Shown: positions 47,055-55,605 of the stretch, piece after piece | Numbering within the stretch: position 1 is the stretch's first letter | Layout of the letters: the number at the start of each line of letters is the position of its first letter | Source: Mycolicibacterium neworleansense | Lineage (GTDB): Bacteria; Actinomycetota; Actinomycetes; Mycobacteriales; Mycobacteriaceae | Reading direction: 5' to 3' | NCBI RefSeq assembly: GCF_001245615.1 | Contig: NZ_CWKH01000002.1 | Coordinates: 62,001-126,000, forward strand | DNA: 64,000 nt | The notes under the pieces: model-generated | The model's database searches: none | What the model was told of the DNA's origin: nothing | Seen by the model: only the letters and a program-made list of their open reading frames with translations | Program-made: the position numbers and the translations under genes

Positions 47055-48527
47055 TCAGCGCAACTCGGGGCCCGCCGGGCCGGTTGCCCAGGGGTTGTCG
47101 GCCACCCATGGGCAGGCGGCCACCGCCACCGACCACGCCTGCGCGGCCGGCACGTCGATCACGGCATAGCGCTTCTCCCCCGCCGCCGTCGCGGCGATCA
47201 GGGTGGCCACCCCGGCCCGGCGCTGAAAGAACGTCTGGCGCACCGTCCACCCGATGATCCCGGTGGCATCCAGGTGGTCGCGGCGCCGCTCCAGGCTGCC
47301 GGTGCGGGCCACCAACCAGCCGTCGCGCACCACGTGGCCCAGGGACCGCGCCCGGTCGGCGGCCAGCAGGCAGGCACCCCCGACGCACAGTGCCCACAGC
47401 AGCCACACCCATGCCGGCACCCCGATCACCGCCGGCACCACCCCCAGCAAGGCGGGCGGCGTCAGGGCCCGGGTCCAGCGCCGGCGTACCGCAGCCGGCC
47501 CGTGGGACACCAGTGGTGCGTCGACGGCGCCGGGGCTGTCGATCAACTCGGCCAGCACCGACGTGGCAGTCGCGGAAGGGCAGGGTGGCAGCAGGAGCGA
47601 GGCCTCCCCCTCTCCTCCGACGCCGGTCATCACCGCGTCCAGGCGGGCACCACCGAACGCGCGGACCAGCAGTGGCTCACGCAGGGTGCCGCCGCGCATC
47701 CGGCGCATGTCGTAGGTGTGCTCACGCAGCCGCAGCAGTCCGTGCTGCAGGTGCAGTACGTCGGAATCTTTGCGCAGCACCAGATTCCCGTAGGTGAGCA
47801 ATGACCGCAGCACCGAGAGCAGCACCGAGAAGACCAGAATCGCCAGCGCCCCGAGAACCACGCTGGCCAGGACCCCGAGGCGTTCGGCGAATGCGATGCC
47901 CGACCGGGCCAGCTCTGAATCCCGCAGCGCGGGGCCCACTCCGGCTTGGTAGATCACCCCGAACGCGGCGGCGATCATGGCCAGGCCGGTGAAACTCAGC
48001 GGGCTGTATCGCAACCAGGACGGCTGCCAACGGGCCAGCTCCCGGCCGGCCGGCGCGTCGACCACCGGTACGGCGTCGGCCAGCAGGATCGCGCGCAGCC
48101 TCGGAACCTGCTGCGCCTCGACGGCATCGAGGGCAAACTCCGTGTCGCCCTTGGCCTCCTGGCCGGTGCTGATCCGTAACACGGTCAACCCGAGCAGCCG
48201 GTGCAGCAACCGCGCATCGGTGGATACCGACCGGATCCGGTTGCGCGGCACCGACAGCACCTTGCGCTGCAACAGCCCGGTGCGCAGTTGCACCTCGTCC
48301 GGTTCGATGCGGTAGCTGGTGGTGAACCACCTGGCCAGGCCGACAGCGACGGTCAGGGCGATCGCCGCGATCGTCCATCCCTGGTTGCCGGTCGCCGAAC
48401 CCAGCACCACCGCCCCGATCAGCAGCGGAATCTGCTGCAGCACTTCGTGAACGGGGTGGACCAGCAGCATGCGCGGGCTCAGCCGCTGCCACGGCGGTTG
48501 GACGGCCGGCTCGGGCGGCGCCGTCAC
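47055..48527 (-). CDS. Bacterial PH-domain (YdbT-like) membrane protein
   Basis: 490 residues from GTG 48527, overlapping the previous PH gene stop (GTGA). Two or three bPH2 modules interleaved with paired TM helices: RWFTTSYRIEPDEVQLRTGLLQRKVLSVPRNRIRSVSTDARLLHRLLGL is a complete first module, YGNLVLRKDSDVLHLQHGLLRLREHTYDMRRM the second, HVVRDGWLVARTGSLERRRDHLDATGIIGW the third. YdbS/YdbT pairs in Bacillus confer resistance to certain bacteriocins; here the role is unknown. Confidence 0.87.
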   Translation of the reverse strand: MTAPPEPAVQPPWQRLSPRMLLVHPVHEVLQQIPLLIGAVVLGSATGNQGWTIAAIALTVAVGLARWFTTSYRIEPDEVQLRTGLLQRKVLSVPRNRIRSVSTDARLLHRLLGLTVLRISTGQEAKGDTEFALDAVEAQQVPRLRAILLADAVPVVDAPAGRELARWQPSWLRYSPLSFTGLAMIAAAFGVIYQAGVGPALRDSELARSGIAFAERLGVLASVVLGALAILVFSVLLSVLRSLLTYGNLVLRKDSDVLHLQHGLLRLREHTYDMRRMRGGTLREPLLVRAFGGARLDAVMTGVGGEGEASLLLPPCPSATATSVLAELIDSPGAVDAPLVSHGPAAVRRRWTRALTPPALLGVVPAVIGVPAWVWLLWALCVGGACLLAADRARSLGHVVRDGWLVARTGSLERRRDHLDATGIIGWTVRQTFFQRRAGVATLIAATAAGEKRYAVIDVPAAQAWSVAVAACPWVADNPWATGPAGPELR

Positions 48528-49018
48528 GTGGCGTCCTGTTCACCGATGGCGGCGATGTCGGTCAGCTGCGCCACCACCCGCTCGGCGACGTCGTCATCGA
48601 GCGCCACGATCCGCACCGCCCCGGCCGAGGAGGCCGTCGTCACCGTCACGTTGGCCAGCCCGAACAGCCGGTCCAGCGGGCCCCGGTAGGTGTCGACGGT
48701 CTGCACCCGGGAGATCGGCGCGATGCGACGCTCCTGTACCAGCCACCCGGTGCGGGTGTACACCGCCGGGGTGCCGGACTCGACATTGATGTCCCAGCGG
48801 TGTACCCGGTAGCGCCACATCGGGACCACCACGATGAACAGCACCGACCCCAGCACCGTGACGATCGCGGCGGTCCCGTGCAGCCACGGCATCCGGGAGT
48901 CGAGTGCGAACCAGATCACCTGGGCCATTGCCAGCACCGCCCACGGGATCGCCGCGCCCACCGCCCACACCAGTGGCGCCTTGCGGCTGGGCGGCTGGGC
49001 CGGATCGACCAATTTCAT
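48524..49018 (-). CDS. Bacterial PH-domain (YdbS-like) membrane protein
   Basis: 164 residues. Two N-terminal TM helices (VWAVGAAIPWAVLAMAQVIWFAL; AAIVTVLGSVLFIVVVPMWRY), then one bPH2 module (NVESGTPAVYTRTGWLVQERRIAPISRVQTVDTYRGPLDRLFGLANVTVTT). ATG 49018 overlaps the upstream HAD-lipoprotein stop (ATGA), and its own stop overlaps the larger PH gene, so the three are translationally coupled. Confidence 0.88.
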   Translation of the reverse strand: MKLVDPAQPPSRKAPLVWAVGAAIPWAVLAMAQVIWFALDSRMPWLHGTAAIVTVLGSVLFIVVVPMWRYRVHRWDINVESGTPAVYTRTGWLVQERRIAPISRVQTVDTYRGPLDRLFGLANVTVTTASSAGAVRIVALDDDVAERVVAQLTDIAAIGEQDAT

Positions 49019-50010
49019 TGGGCGAACACCGTCTTCCAGTCGTTCTTCATGTCGACGACGGTCCAGCCGTTCGGCCCGGCCGCCTGCAGCGCGGTGACGA
49101 GTTTTCCGGATGACGGCGGGTTGGCGTCGTAGGCGTACTCGCGTTCGGCGTCGGTGTGGTGGATCAGCACGCCGAGGCTGGGCCGCGGATTGTCGATCGT
49201 GGTGTACTCCAGCATCGCCTGGTCGCCGTCGCTGTTGCCGACGGCCAGGATCGGGCGCCGGCCGATGAACTCGTGGATCCCCGACGGCTTGCCGGCCTTG
49301 TCGTCGACAAACACGTAGTCCATGGTCTTGACGAGCACCGGCTTGCCGTCCCGCAGTTCGTATCTGGTGGTGCCGGTGGAGCCCACCACCTGCTCGGGCG
49401 GGATCCCGTAGACCCGTTGCGAGAACACCCGCATGAAGTCGGCGCCCCCACCGGAAACGATGAAGGTGCGGAACCCGTTGTCCCGCAGGTAGTTCAGGAG
49501 CTGTTGCTGTGGCTCATAGGTCAGCTGGTCGTAAGGCTCGCCGAAGCGGGGGTGGCGTGCGGTCGCCATCCAGTCGGTCACCCGCTGGTTGAACTCGTCG
49601 GTGGTCATCCCGGAGTGGGTGAGGGCCAGCACGCGCAGCAGACCTTCGTGCCGGTCACCGGCGAGCAGCGTCGCCACATCTGCCTTGAGCGCGGCCTGCA
49701 CCATGGGGTCGGCGGCCAGCGCGGGCTCCTGGGGCGCCCGGCGTTTGAGCTCGTCGATGACGAACGCCGCCTGGAACGGCAGCGGCGCTTCGGCCCACAA
49801 CGTGCCGTCGTTGTCGAACACCGCGACGCGGTCTGCCGGTTCGACGAAATCGGGGGTGTCGGCGGCGCTGACCCGCTCGACGAACTCGGTGATCGAGTTC
49901 TTGGCCGATGTGTCGTTCCACGCGGACAACGGATCTGCGGCAGTCTCGTTCGACGAACAGCCGGTCAAGCACAGCAACATGGCGAACAGGACAGCCAACA
50001 GGTTGCGCAT
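49015..50010 (-). CDS. HAD-family phosphatase lipoprotein
   Basis: 331 residues. Lipobox LLCLTGC (Cys ~18) makes it a surface lipoprotein. HAD motifs: VAVFDNDGTLWAE (nucleophile Asp), FRTFIVSGGGADFMR (motif II), KAGKPSGI (Lys), and LAVGNSDGDQAMLEY (acidic motif). An extracytoplasmic phosphatase of the haloacid-dehalogenase superfamily. First gene of a coupled three-gene unit with the two PH proteins. GGGAG precedes the ATG. Confidence 0.87.
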   Translation of the reverse strand: MRNLLAVLFAMLLCLTGCSSNETAADPLSAWNDTSAKNSITEFVERVSAADTPDFVEPADRVAVFDNDGTLWAEAPLPFQAAFVIDELKRRAPQEPALAADPMVQAALKADVATLLAGDRHEGLLRVLALTHSGMTTDEFNQRVTDWMATARHPRFGEPYDQLTYEPQQQLLNYLRDNGFRTFIVSGGGADFMRVFSQRVYGIPPEQVVGSTGTTRYELRDGKPVLVKTMDYVFVDDKAGKPSGIHEFIGRRPILAVGNSDGDQAMLEYTTIDNPRPSLGVLIHHTDAEREYAYDANPPSSGKLVTALQAAGPNGWTVVDMKNDWKTVFAQ

Positions 50011-50055
50011 GACTCCCAGACTGCTATGGCACCGGGGTGCCGTCCAGCGTCGGGA

Positions 50056-50457
50056 TTACCGAGCCGGGTACTCGGCCGTCATCTTCCGCAGGTACGGACA
50101 GTCCTCGGCGGGGTTGTCGTCGGGACAGGTCAAGAGGTGTTCAAGGTGGTCCTTGGCTTTCGCCAGCCGGTCCTGTTGCCGCTCGATCTCGCCGAGGCGG
50201 TCGCGCACGGCGTCGCGCCAGTCATGGTCACCCGCGGTGAGGATTGCCTCGATCTCGTCCAGACTCATGAGGCCGCTCTCCCGCCACATTTTGATCAGCC
50301 CGATCCGGTGCAGTTGCTCCGGGCCGTACAACCGCCAGCTGGAGCGGCGCTGGGCCGGATGGAGCAGGCCGCGCTTCTCCCAGTACCGCAGGGCGGATTC
50401 GGCCAGACCGAATTGCCGCGCGGCCGCACCGATGCCGATGAAGCCGTCGTCACTCAT
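50056..50457 (-). CDS. MerR-family transcriptional regulator
   Basis: 133 residues. Winged-helix MerR domain (GIGAAARQFGLAESALRYWEKRGLLHPAQRRSSWRLYGPEQLHRI, residues ~8-52), a long dimerisation helix (DRLGEIERQQDRLAKAKDHLEHLL), and a short tail with two Cys (TCPDDNPAEDCPYLR). Start ATG 50457 after GGGGGTGAC. Divergent from a flavin monooxygenase, with dyads in the gap typical of MerR-controlled promoters. Confidence 0.88.
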   Translation of the reverse strand: MSDDGFIGIGAAARQFGLAESALRYWEKRGLLHPAQRRSSWRLYGPEQLHRIGLIKMWRESGLMSLDEIEAILTAGDHDWRDAVRDRLGEIERQQDRLAKAKDHLEHLLTCPDDNPAEDCPYLRKMTAEYPAR

Positions 50458-50480
50458 GTCACCCCCGCCTTCCGGCCTTG

Positions 50481-50522
50481 ATCTAAAGCCCGCTTGAAGT
50501 GCTCTTGTTAGGTAACCCTAAC
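50481..50522. promoter_or_regulatory. MerR-type dyads in merR/monooxygenase gap
   Basis: An imperfect 9-2-9 dyad ATCTAAAGC-CC-GCTTGAAGT (50481-50500), shaped like MerR sites, with TTGATC (50478-50483) as a possible -35; and a perfect GTTAGG-TAAC-CCTAAC (50507-50522). The -10 region cannot be fixed by eye. Confidence 0.5.
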
Positions 50523-50551
50523 TAACTCCGCGTGAAAAGAAAGGCTCTCCC

Positions 50552-51847
50552 GTGAGCAACGGATATATCGAAACCGTCATCATCGGCGCTGGCCAGCAGG
50601 GCTGCGGCGTGGCCGGGGCGCTCCAGGAACTCGGGCACGAGGCGATTGTGTTCGAGAAGGGCGAGGTCGGCCAACGCTGGGCGCACGAACGGTGGGACAG
50701 CCTGCTCGTCGGGAGCGGCAACCGCTCGATCCGGCTGCCCGGGTGGGATTACGACGGCGACGACCCGTTGGCCCTGCCCTCGGGCCCACAGGTGGCCGGC
50801 CATCTGCGGCGCTATGTGCGGGACCGCGATCTGACGGTCCGTGAGCACACCCCGGTACAGGCCGTCGAAGGCCGGTTCGGCGTATCCGACGACGACATGC
50901 GGTTCAGGACCCGGCTGCACGACGGCGAGACGGTCGAATCGCGCAACCTCGTCGCAGCCCTCGGCGGCTACGCCCAGCCACGCAAGCCCATCCTGTCCTG
51001 TGACGTCGATTCGGCCATCCATCAAACCCATTCGTCGGACTACCGCAATCCTGGTTCGCTTCCTGGCGGGGCGGTGCTGGTGGTCGGCGCGGGCATCAGC
51101 GGTCAGCAGATCGCCGACGAACTGATAGATGCCGGACGACGGGTCTTCCTGTCAGTGGGGCGGCACCGAGCCTGGCCCCGGCACTATCGCGGCCGCACCA
51201 TCCATGAATGGATGCATGTGTTCTCGCTGTACGACGACTTCGTCGCCGCAGGCGCCGGTGACAGCGCGCGGCTGCCCGGATTGCCGGTGTGCGGCAACAG
51301 GCTTGGCACCGCCGAACTCAATCTCGGCACCTTGGCCGAAAAGGGCGTCGTACTGGTCGGTTCGGCGCGCGGGGCACGGGGAAGCGAGCTGATGCTGGAA
51401 GACAACGTCGTCGACGTCGCCGAGGAATCCGCACTCACATTCCGAGAGGTGATCAACAAGATCGACACCGGGCTGCGCGACCGCGGCTTCGTCGCCCCCG
51501 CGGCTGCGACAGCACCCGCCGTGAATCTCGATGCGATCACGGGTTTCGGCACCCGACTCGACCTGGCCCGCCACGGCATCTCAACCATCGTGTGGTGCAC
51601 CGGATTCCGCCCGGACTATCGGATCCTGCCTGCCCAGGCGCTCGACGAGAACGGGGCACCACTTCAGCGGGGCGGCATCCTGGGCGCCCTGCCCGGCCTG
51701 TACTACGCGGGTCTGCCCGACGGTAACTCGCTGGCCCGGACCGGCCTGGCCGCAGTCGCGGACAACGGCCGGTTCATCGCGGGCCAGATCCATGCCGATC
51801 ACGTCATGCGGACGAAGTCGTCGGAATCCCTGATCGCAGCGGTGTGA
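50552..51847 (+). CDS. FAD/NAD(P)-binding flavoprotein monooxygenase-like
   Basis: 431 residues. N-terminal FAD motif IIGAGQQGCGVA, second nucleotide motif VVGAGISGQQIADEL (~residue 175), and a late GLYYAGLPDGNSLARTG (second FAD contact). Resembles flavin-containing monooxygenases of the CzcO/YhhX-like group. GAAAAGAAAGG precedes the GTG. Divergent MerR is the likely activator. Substrate unknown. Confidence 0.87.
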   Translation: MSNGYIETVIIGAGQQGCGVAGALQELGHEAIVFEKGEVGQRWAHERWDSLLVGSGNRSIRLPGWDYDGDDPLALPSGPQVAGHLRRYVRDRDLTVREHTPVQAVEGRFGVSDDDMRFRTRLHDGETVESRNLVAALGGYAQPRKPILSCDVDSAIHQTHSSDYRNPGSLPGGAVLVVGAGISGQQIADELIDAGRRVFLSVGRHRAWPRHYRGRTIHEWMHVFSLYDDFVAAGAGDSARLPGLPVCGNRLGTAELNLGTLAEKGVVLVGSARGARGSELMLEDNVVDVAEESALTFREVINKIDTGLRDRGFVAPAAATAPAVNLDAITGFGTRLDLARHGISTIVWCTGFRPDYRILPAQALDENGAPLQRGGILGALPGLYYAGLPDGNSLARTGLAAVADNGRFIAGQIHADHVMRTKSSESLIAAV

Positions 51848-51878
51848 GGCGCAGCGATGCCCCCGTAGAGTTCGAAAC

Positions 51879-52802
51879 ATGAGCGCCAATTCCAAGTGGA
51901 CCGAGGCCGATGTCCCCGATCAGTCCGGCCGGATCGCGATCGTCACCGGCTCCAACACCGGCCTGGGGTATGAGACCGCCCGCGTGCTCGCCGCCAAGGG
52001 CGCGCATGTCGTCGTCGCGGTGCGCAATCTGGACAAGGGCCGTCAGGCCGTCGACCGGATCACCGCCGCCGTGCCGAAGGCTGATCTCAAGCTGCAGCAG
52101 CTCGATGTAGGCTCGCTGGATTCGGTCCGTACCGCGGCCGACGAACTCAAGGCCGCGTATCCGCGGATCGATCTGCTGATCAACAACGCCGGAGTCATGT
52201 ACCCGCCCAAGCAGACCACGGTCGATGGCTTCGAGCTGCAGTTCGGCACCAACCATCTCGGCGCCTTCGCGCTGACCGGACTGCTGCTCGACCATCTGCT
52301 GCCGGTCGACGGGTCGCGCGTCGTCGCGGTCGCCAGTGTCGCGCACCGCATCCAGGCCGCCATCCACTTCGACGACCTGCAGTGGGAACGCAGCTACAAC
52401 CGGGTCGCCGCGTACGGGCAGTCCAAGCTGTCGAACCTGTTGTTCACCTATGAGCTCCAGCGTCGTCTCGCCGCCAAGAACGAGCCGACGATCGCGGTGG
52501 CCGCCCATCCTGGGGTCTCGACCACCGAGCTCACCCGCCACATCCCCGGCGCCGGGCTGCCGGGCGTCAACCAACTCGGCAGCCTGCTCGTCAACAGCGC
52601 ACAGAAGGGTGCGCTTGCCACGCTGCGGGCCGCCACCGACCCCGACGTGCACGGCGGCCAGTACTACGGACCCGACGGCTTCCGGGAGGTGCGCGGCTAC
52701 CCCAAGCTCGTGAGCTCCAGCAAGCAGTCGCATGACGAGGAGCTGCAGCGCCGGCTCTGGACGGTGTCCGAAGAGCTCACCGGCGTCAGCTTCCCGGTGT
52801 GA
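51879..52802 (+). CDS. Short-chain dehydrogenase/reductase (Rv0439c-like)
   Basis: 307 residues. Rossmann TGSNTGLG, NNAGVM, and the catalytic YGQSKLSNLLF. Heads the conserved operon with moeA, psd, pssA and the AAA ATPase. TAGAGT at 51866-51871 sits 7 nt before ATG (leaderless). Close paralogue at 39662. M. tuberculosis Rv0439c is the syntenic gene; the substrate is not known. Confidence 0.92.
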   Translation: MSANSKWTEADVPDQSGRIAIVTGSNTGLGYETARVLAAKGAHVVVAVRNLDKGRQAVDRITAAVPKADLKLQQLDVGSLDSVRTAADELKAAYPRIDLLINNAGVMYPPKQTTVDGFELQFGTNHLGAFALTGLLLDHLLPVDGSRVVAVASVAHRIQAAIHFDDLQWERSYNRVAAYGQSKLSNLLFTYELQRRLAAKNEPTIAVAAHPGVSTTELTRHIPGAGLPGVNQLGSLLVNSAQKGALATLRAATDPDVHGGQYYGPDGFREVRGYPKLVSSSKQSHDEELQRRLWTVSEELTGVSFPV

Positions 52803-53992
52803 TGATGCGTAGCGTCGAAGAACACCAGAAAGTGGTCGCCGGGCTGATCAAAGCCCGTACACCACAAGCTCTTCCGTTGAACGGCACGCTCGGACTCATG
52901 CTGGCCGCCGACGTGGTCGCCCCGTTGTCCCTGCCCGGCTTCGACAACTCGGCGATGGACGGGTACGCCGTGGTCGCCGACGACGTCGCCGGTGCCACCG
53001 ACGATGCGCCGGTGCGACTGCCGGTCGCCGAGGACATCCCGGCCGGCCGCACCGACCCGCTGACGCTGCAGCCGGGCACCGCGCACCGAATCATGACCGG
53101 GGCTCCCCTGCCGTCCGGAGCCACCGCGGTCGTCCCGGTCGAGGCCACCGACGGGGCGACGGACACGGTCACCATCCGTGCCGCCGCCCGCCCGGGCCAG
53201 CACGTGCGCCGCGCCGGTGAGGATGTCACCGCCGGCACCACGGTGCTGCGTGCCGGTCAGGTGGTCAGCCCGGCCGCCCTCGGGTTGGCCGCGGCGCTGG
53301 GCCTGGCGACGTTGCCCGTGGTGCCGCCGCAGCGCGTCATGGTGATGTCCACCGGCACCGAGCTCGTGGCCCCGGGCACCGAGCTGCAGCCGGGGCAGAT
53401 CTATGAGTCGAATGCGGTGATGCTGGCCGCGGCGGTCCGCGACGCCGGCGCCCAGGCGACGATCGCCCCGATGTCCGCCGACGATGTCGACGCCTTCCGG
53501 GCCGCGCTTGCCGAGCACGCCGGGGATGCGGATCTGATCATCACCACCGGCGGTGTCAGTGCAGGCGCGTATGAGGTCGTCAAGGACTCACTGTCGGATC
53601 AGGTGGAGTTCGTGAAGGTGGCGATGCAACCCGGTATGCCGCAGGGGGCGGGGACCGTCAACGGAATTCCGATCATCACGCTGCCCGGCAATCCGGTCAG
53701 CGCGCTGGTCTCATTCGAGGTGTTCGTCCGCTCGCCGCTGCGCGCCGCGATGTGCCACACCGAACCGGACCGGCCGCGGCGGACCGCACAGCTGACCGAG
53801 GATTTGACGTCGCCGCGCGGAAAACGGCAGTTCCGGCGGGGTGTGCTGACCGGGGAGTCGGTGAGCAGCTATGGTCCCCCTGCCTCGCATCATCTGCGCT
53901 GGCTCGCCTCGGCGAACTGTCTGTTGGAGATCGGCGAGGACATCACCGAACTGAAGGCCGGGTCGACGGTCCCCGTCTGGGACCTGAGCTAG
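52799..53992 (+). CDS. moeA: Molybdopterin molybdotransferase MoeA
   Basis: 397 residues. GTG 52799 overlaps the SDR stop by three bases (GTGA); in-frame ATGs follow at 52802 and 52805. MoeA blocks: [67 protein letters not shown] and [15 protein letters not shown]. Inserts molybdate into adenylylated molybdopterin in the cytosol. Co-transcribed with lipid-synthesis genes although functionally unrelated, as in M. tuberculosis. Confidence 0.95.
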   Translation: MMMRSVEEHQKVVAGLIKARTPQALPLNGTLGLMLAADVVAPLSLPGFDNSAMDGYAVVADDVAGATDDAPVRLPVAEDIPAGRTDPLTLQPGTAHRIMTGAPLPSGATAVVPVEATDGATDTVTIRAAARPGQHVRRAGEDVTAGTTVLRAGQVVSPAALGLAAALGLATLPVVPPQRVMVMSTGTELVAPGTELQPGQIYESNAVMLAAAVRDAGAQATIAPMSADDVDAFRAALAEHAGDADLIITTGGVSAGAYEVVKDSLSDQVEFVKVAMQPGMPQGAGTVNGIPIITLPGNPVSALVSFEVFVRSPLRAAMCHTEPDRPRRTAQLTEDLTSPRGKRQFRRGVLTGESVSSYGPPASHHLRWLASANCLLEIGEDITELKAGSTVPVWDLS

Positions 53993-54027
53993 CAATTCCG
54001 ACGGCGCCCGCACGTAGAATCCTCCCG

Positions 54028-54726
54028 ATGGCCAGACGCCCCGACCTCCAGTCCGGACCAGAACGCCTTGTGGCGCTGGTGCGATCCAGTGTTCCGCCGA
54101 TGCATTCGGCGGGCCTTCCGTTCGTCGGCGCCAGCCTCGGCGTGGCCGCCCTGGGCCGTAAGCGCCCTTGGGTGCGCCGGGCCGGCCTGCTGGCCGCCGG
54201 GGCCAACGCGGCGTTCTTCCGGCACCCACCCCGGGTACCGCCGACGCGCCCCGGCGTGGTGGTGGCTCCCGCCGACGGGCTGGTCTGCCTGATCGAAGAA
54301 GCCGTGCCCCCGGCCGAGCTCGGGTTGCCCGATACGCCGCGGCCGCGGATCAGCATCTTCCTGTCGGTTCTCGATGCCCATGTGCAGCGGGCGCCGATCG
54401 GCGGTGACGTCGTGGCCGTGCAGCATCGTCCCGGACGCTTCCATTCGGCCGAGCTCGAAGCCGCGAGCGAGGACAACGAACGCAACAGCGTCGTCATCCG
54501 CGCCGCGGATGGCACCGAGGTGATCGCGGTGCAGATCGCGGGTCTGATCGCGCGACGCATCGTGTGCAATGCGCACGTCGGCGACAAGCTCGACATCGGC
54601 GAGACCTACGGCTTGATCCGGTACGGCTCCCGGCTGGACACCTATCTCCCTGTTGGTTCCAAGCTGCTCGTCTCCCGCGGCCAGCGGACGTTGGCCGGAG
54701 AGACCGTCCTGGCGGAGTTGCCATGA
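54028..54726 (+). CDS. psd: Phosphatidylserine decarboxylase
   Basis: 232 residues, matching the short mycobacterial form. [30 protein letters not shown] (catalytic His region) and the self-cleavage site near [11 protein letters not shown], which gives the pyruvoyl group (Gly-Ser). Makes phosphatidylethanolamine at the membrane. TAGAAT at 54015-54020 lies 7 nt before the ATG, so it may have its own leaderless promoter in addition to read-through. Its stop overlaps the pssA start (ATGA). Confidence 0.94.
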   Translation: MARRPDLQSGPERLVALVRSSVPPMHSAGLPFVGASLGVAALGRKRPWVRRAGLLAAGANAAFFRHPPRVPPTRPGVVVAPADGLVCLIEEAVPPAELGLPDTPRPRISIFLSVLDAHVQRAPIGGDVVAVQHRPGRFHSAELEAASEDNERNSVVIRAADGTEVIAVQIAGLIARRIVCNAHVGDKLDIGETYGLIRYGSRLDTYLPVGSKLLVSRGQRTLAGETVLAELP

Positions 54727-55604
54727 TCAAGCCGCGCATGAGGCCCCCGTCGTTGATCAAGGGCCGCATGAAGCCGCCGCCGTTCAGCGTGCGGATGCTG
54801 CCGAGCGCGATGACGGTGGCCGCGATCTGCCTCGGCCTGTCCTCGGTCAAGATGGCGCTCGACGGGCGGCCCACCGAGTCGATGGCGTTCCTGGCGGTCG
54901 CGGCGATCCTCGACGCACTCGACGGCCGGGTGGCCCGGATGCTCAACGCCACCTCCAAGATGGGCGAGGAGATCGACTCGCTGGCCGACGCGGTGAATTT
55001 CGGTGTGGCACCGGCATTCATCGTCTACGGCACCTTGCTGTCGCATTCGCGGATCGGGTGGATCGTGGTGCTGCTGTATGCGGTGTGCATCGTGTTGCGG
55101 CTCGCGCGGTTCAACGCACTGCTCGACGTGGATCAGCCCGCGTACGAGAAGGAGTACTTCGTCGGGATGCCCGCCCCGGCAGGTGCCATCGGCGCGATCG
55201 GTCTGCTGGCCGCCAAGATGCAGTTCGGCGAGGGTTGGTGGACCAGCGAGTGGGCGGTGTCGATCTGGATGATCGGCGTCTCGCTCTTGGTGGTCAGCCG
55301 GATCCCGATGCGCAAGATCCACACGTTCTCGGTGCCGCCGAACATGGTGGCGCCCTTGCTGGCCCTGGTCGCGATCGGCGTGGCGGCGTCGGTGTTCTAC
55401 GGCTACATCGTGATCATGGTGATCATCGTGGCCTACGTCATCCATATCCCGTTCGCGGTGCGCACCAAGAAGTGGGTGGCCAGCCACCCCGAATCGTGGG
55501 ACGACAAGCCGCAGCAGCGCCGTGCCACCCGGCGCGCGATTCGCCGGGCGCAGCCGCACCGGCGCTCGATGGCGCGCCTGGGACTCCGGAAGCCGGGACG
55601 CTGA
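54723..55604 (+). CDS. pssA: CDP-diacylglycerol-serine O-phosphatidyltransferase
   Basis: 293 residues. The CDP-alcohol phosphotransferase signature is complete: [26 protein letters not shown] (DGxxAR...G...D...D). About 6-8 TM helices and a basic C-terminal tail ([16 protein letters not shown]). Makes phosphatidylserine, the substrate of the coupled psd. ATG overlaps the psd stop. Confidence 0.95.
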   Translation: MIKPRMRPPSLIKGRMKPPPFSVRMLPSAMTVAAICLGLSSVKMALDGRPTESMAFLAVAAILDALDGRVARMLNATSKMGEEIDSLADAVNFGVAPAFIVYGTLLSHSRIGWIVVLLYAVCIVLRLARFNALLDVDQPAYEKEYFVGMPAPAGAIGAIGLLAAKMQFGEGWWTSEWAVSIWMIGVSLLVVSRIPMRKIHTFSVPPNMVAPLLALVAIGVAASVFYGYIVIMVIIVAYVIHIPFAVRTKKWVASHPESWDDKPQQRRATRRAIRRAQPHRRSMARLGLRKPGR

Positions 55605-55605
55605 C

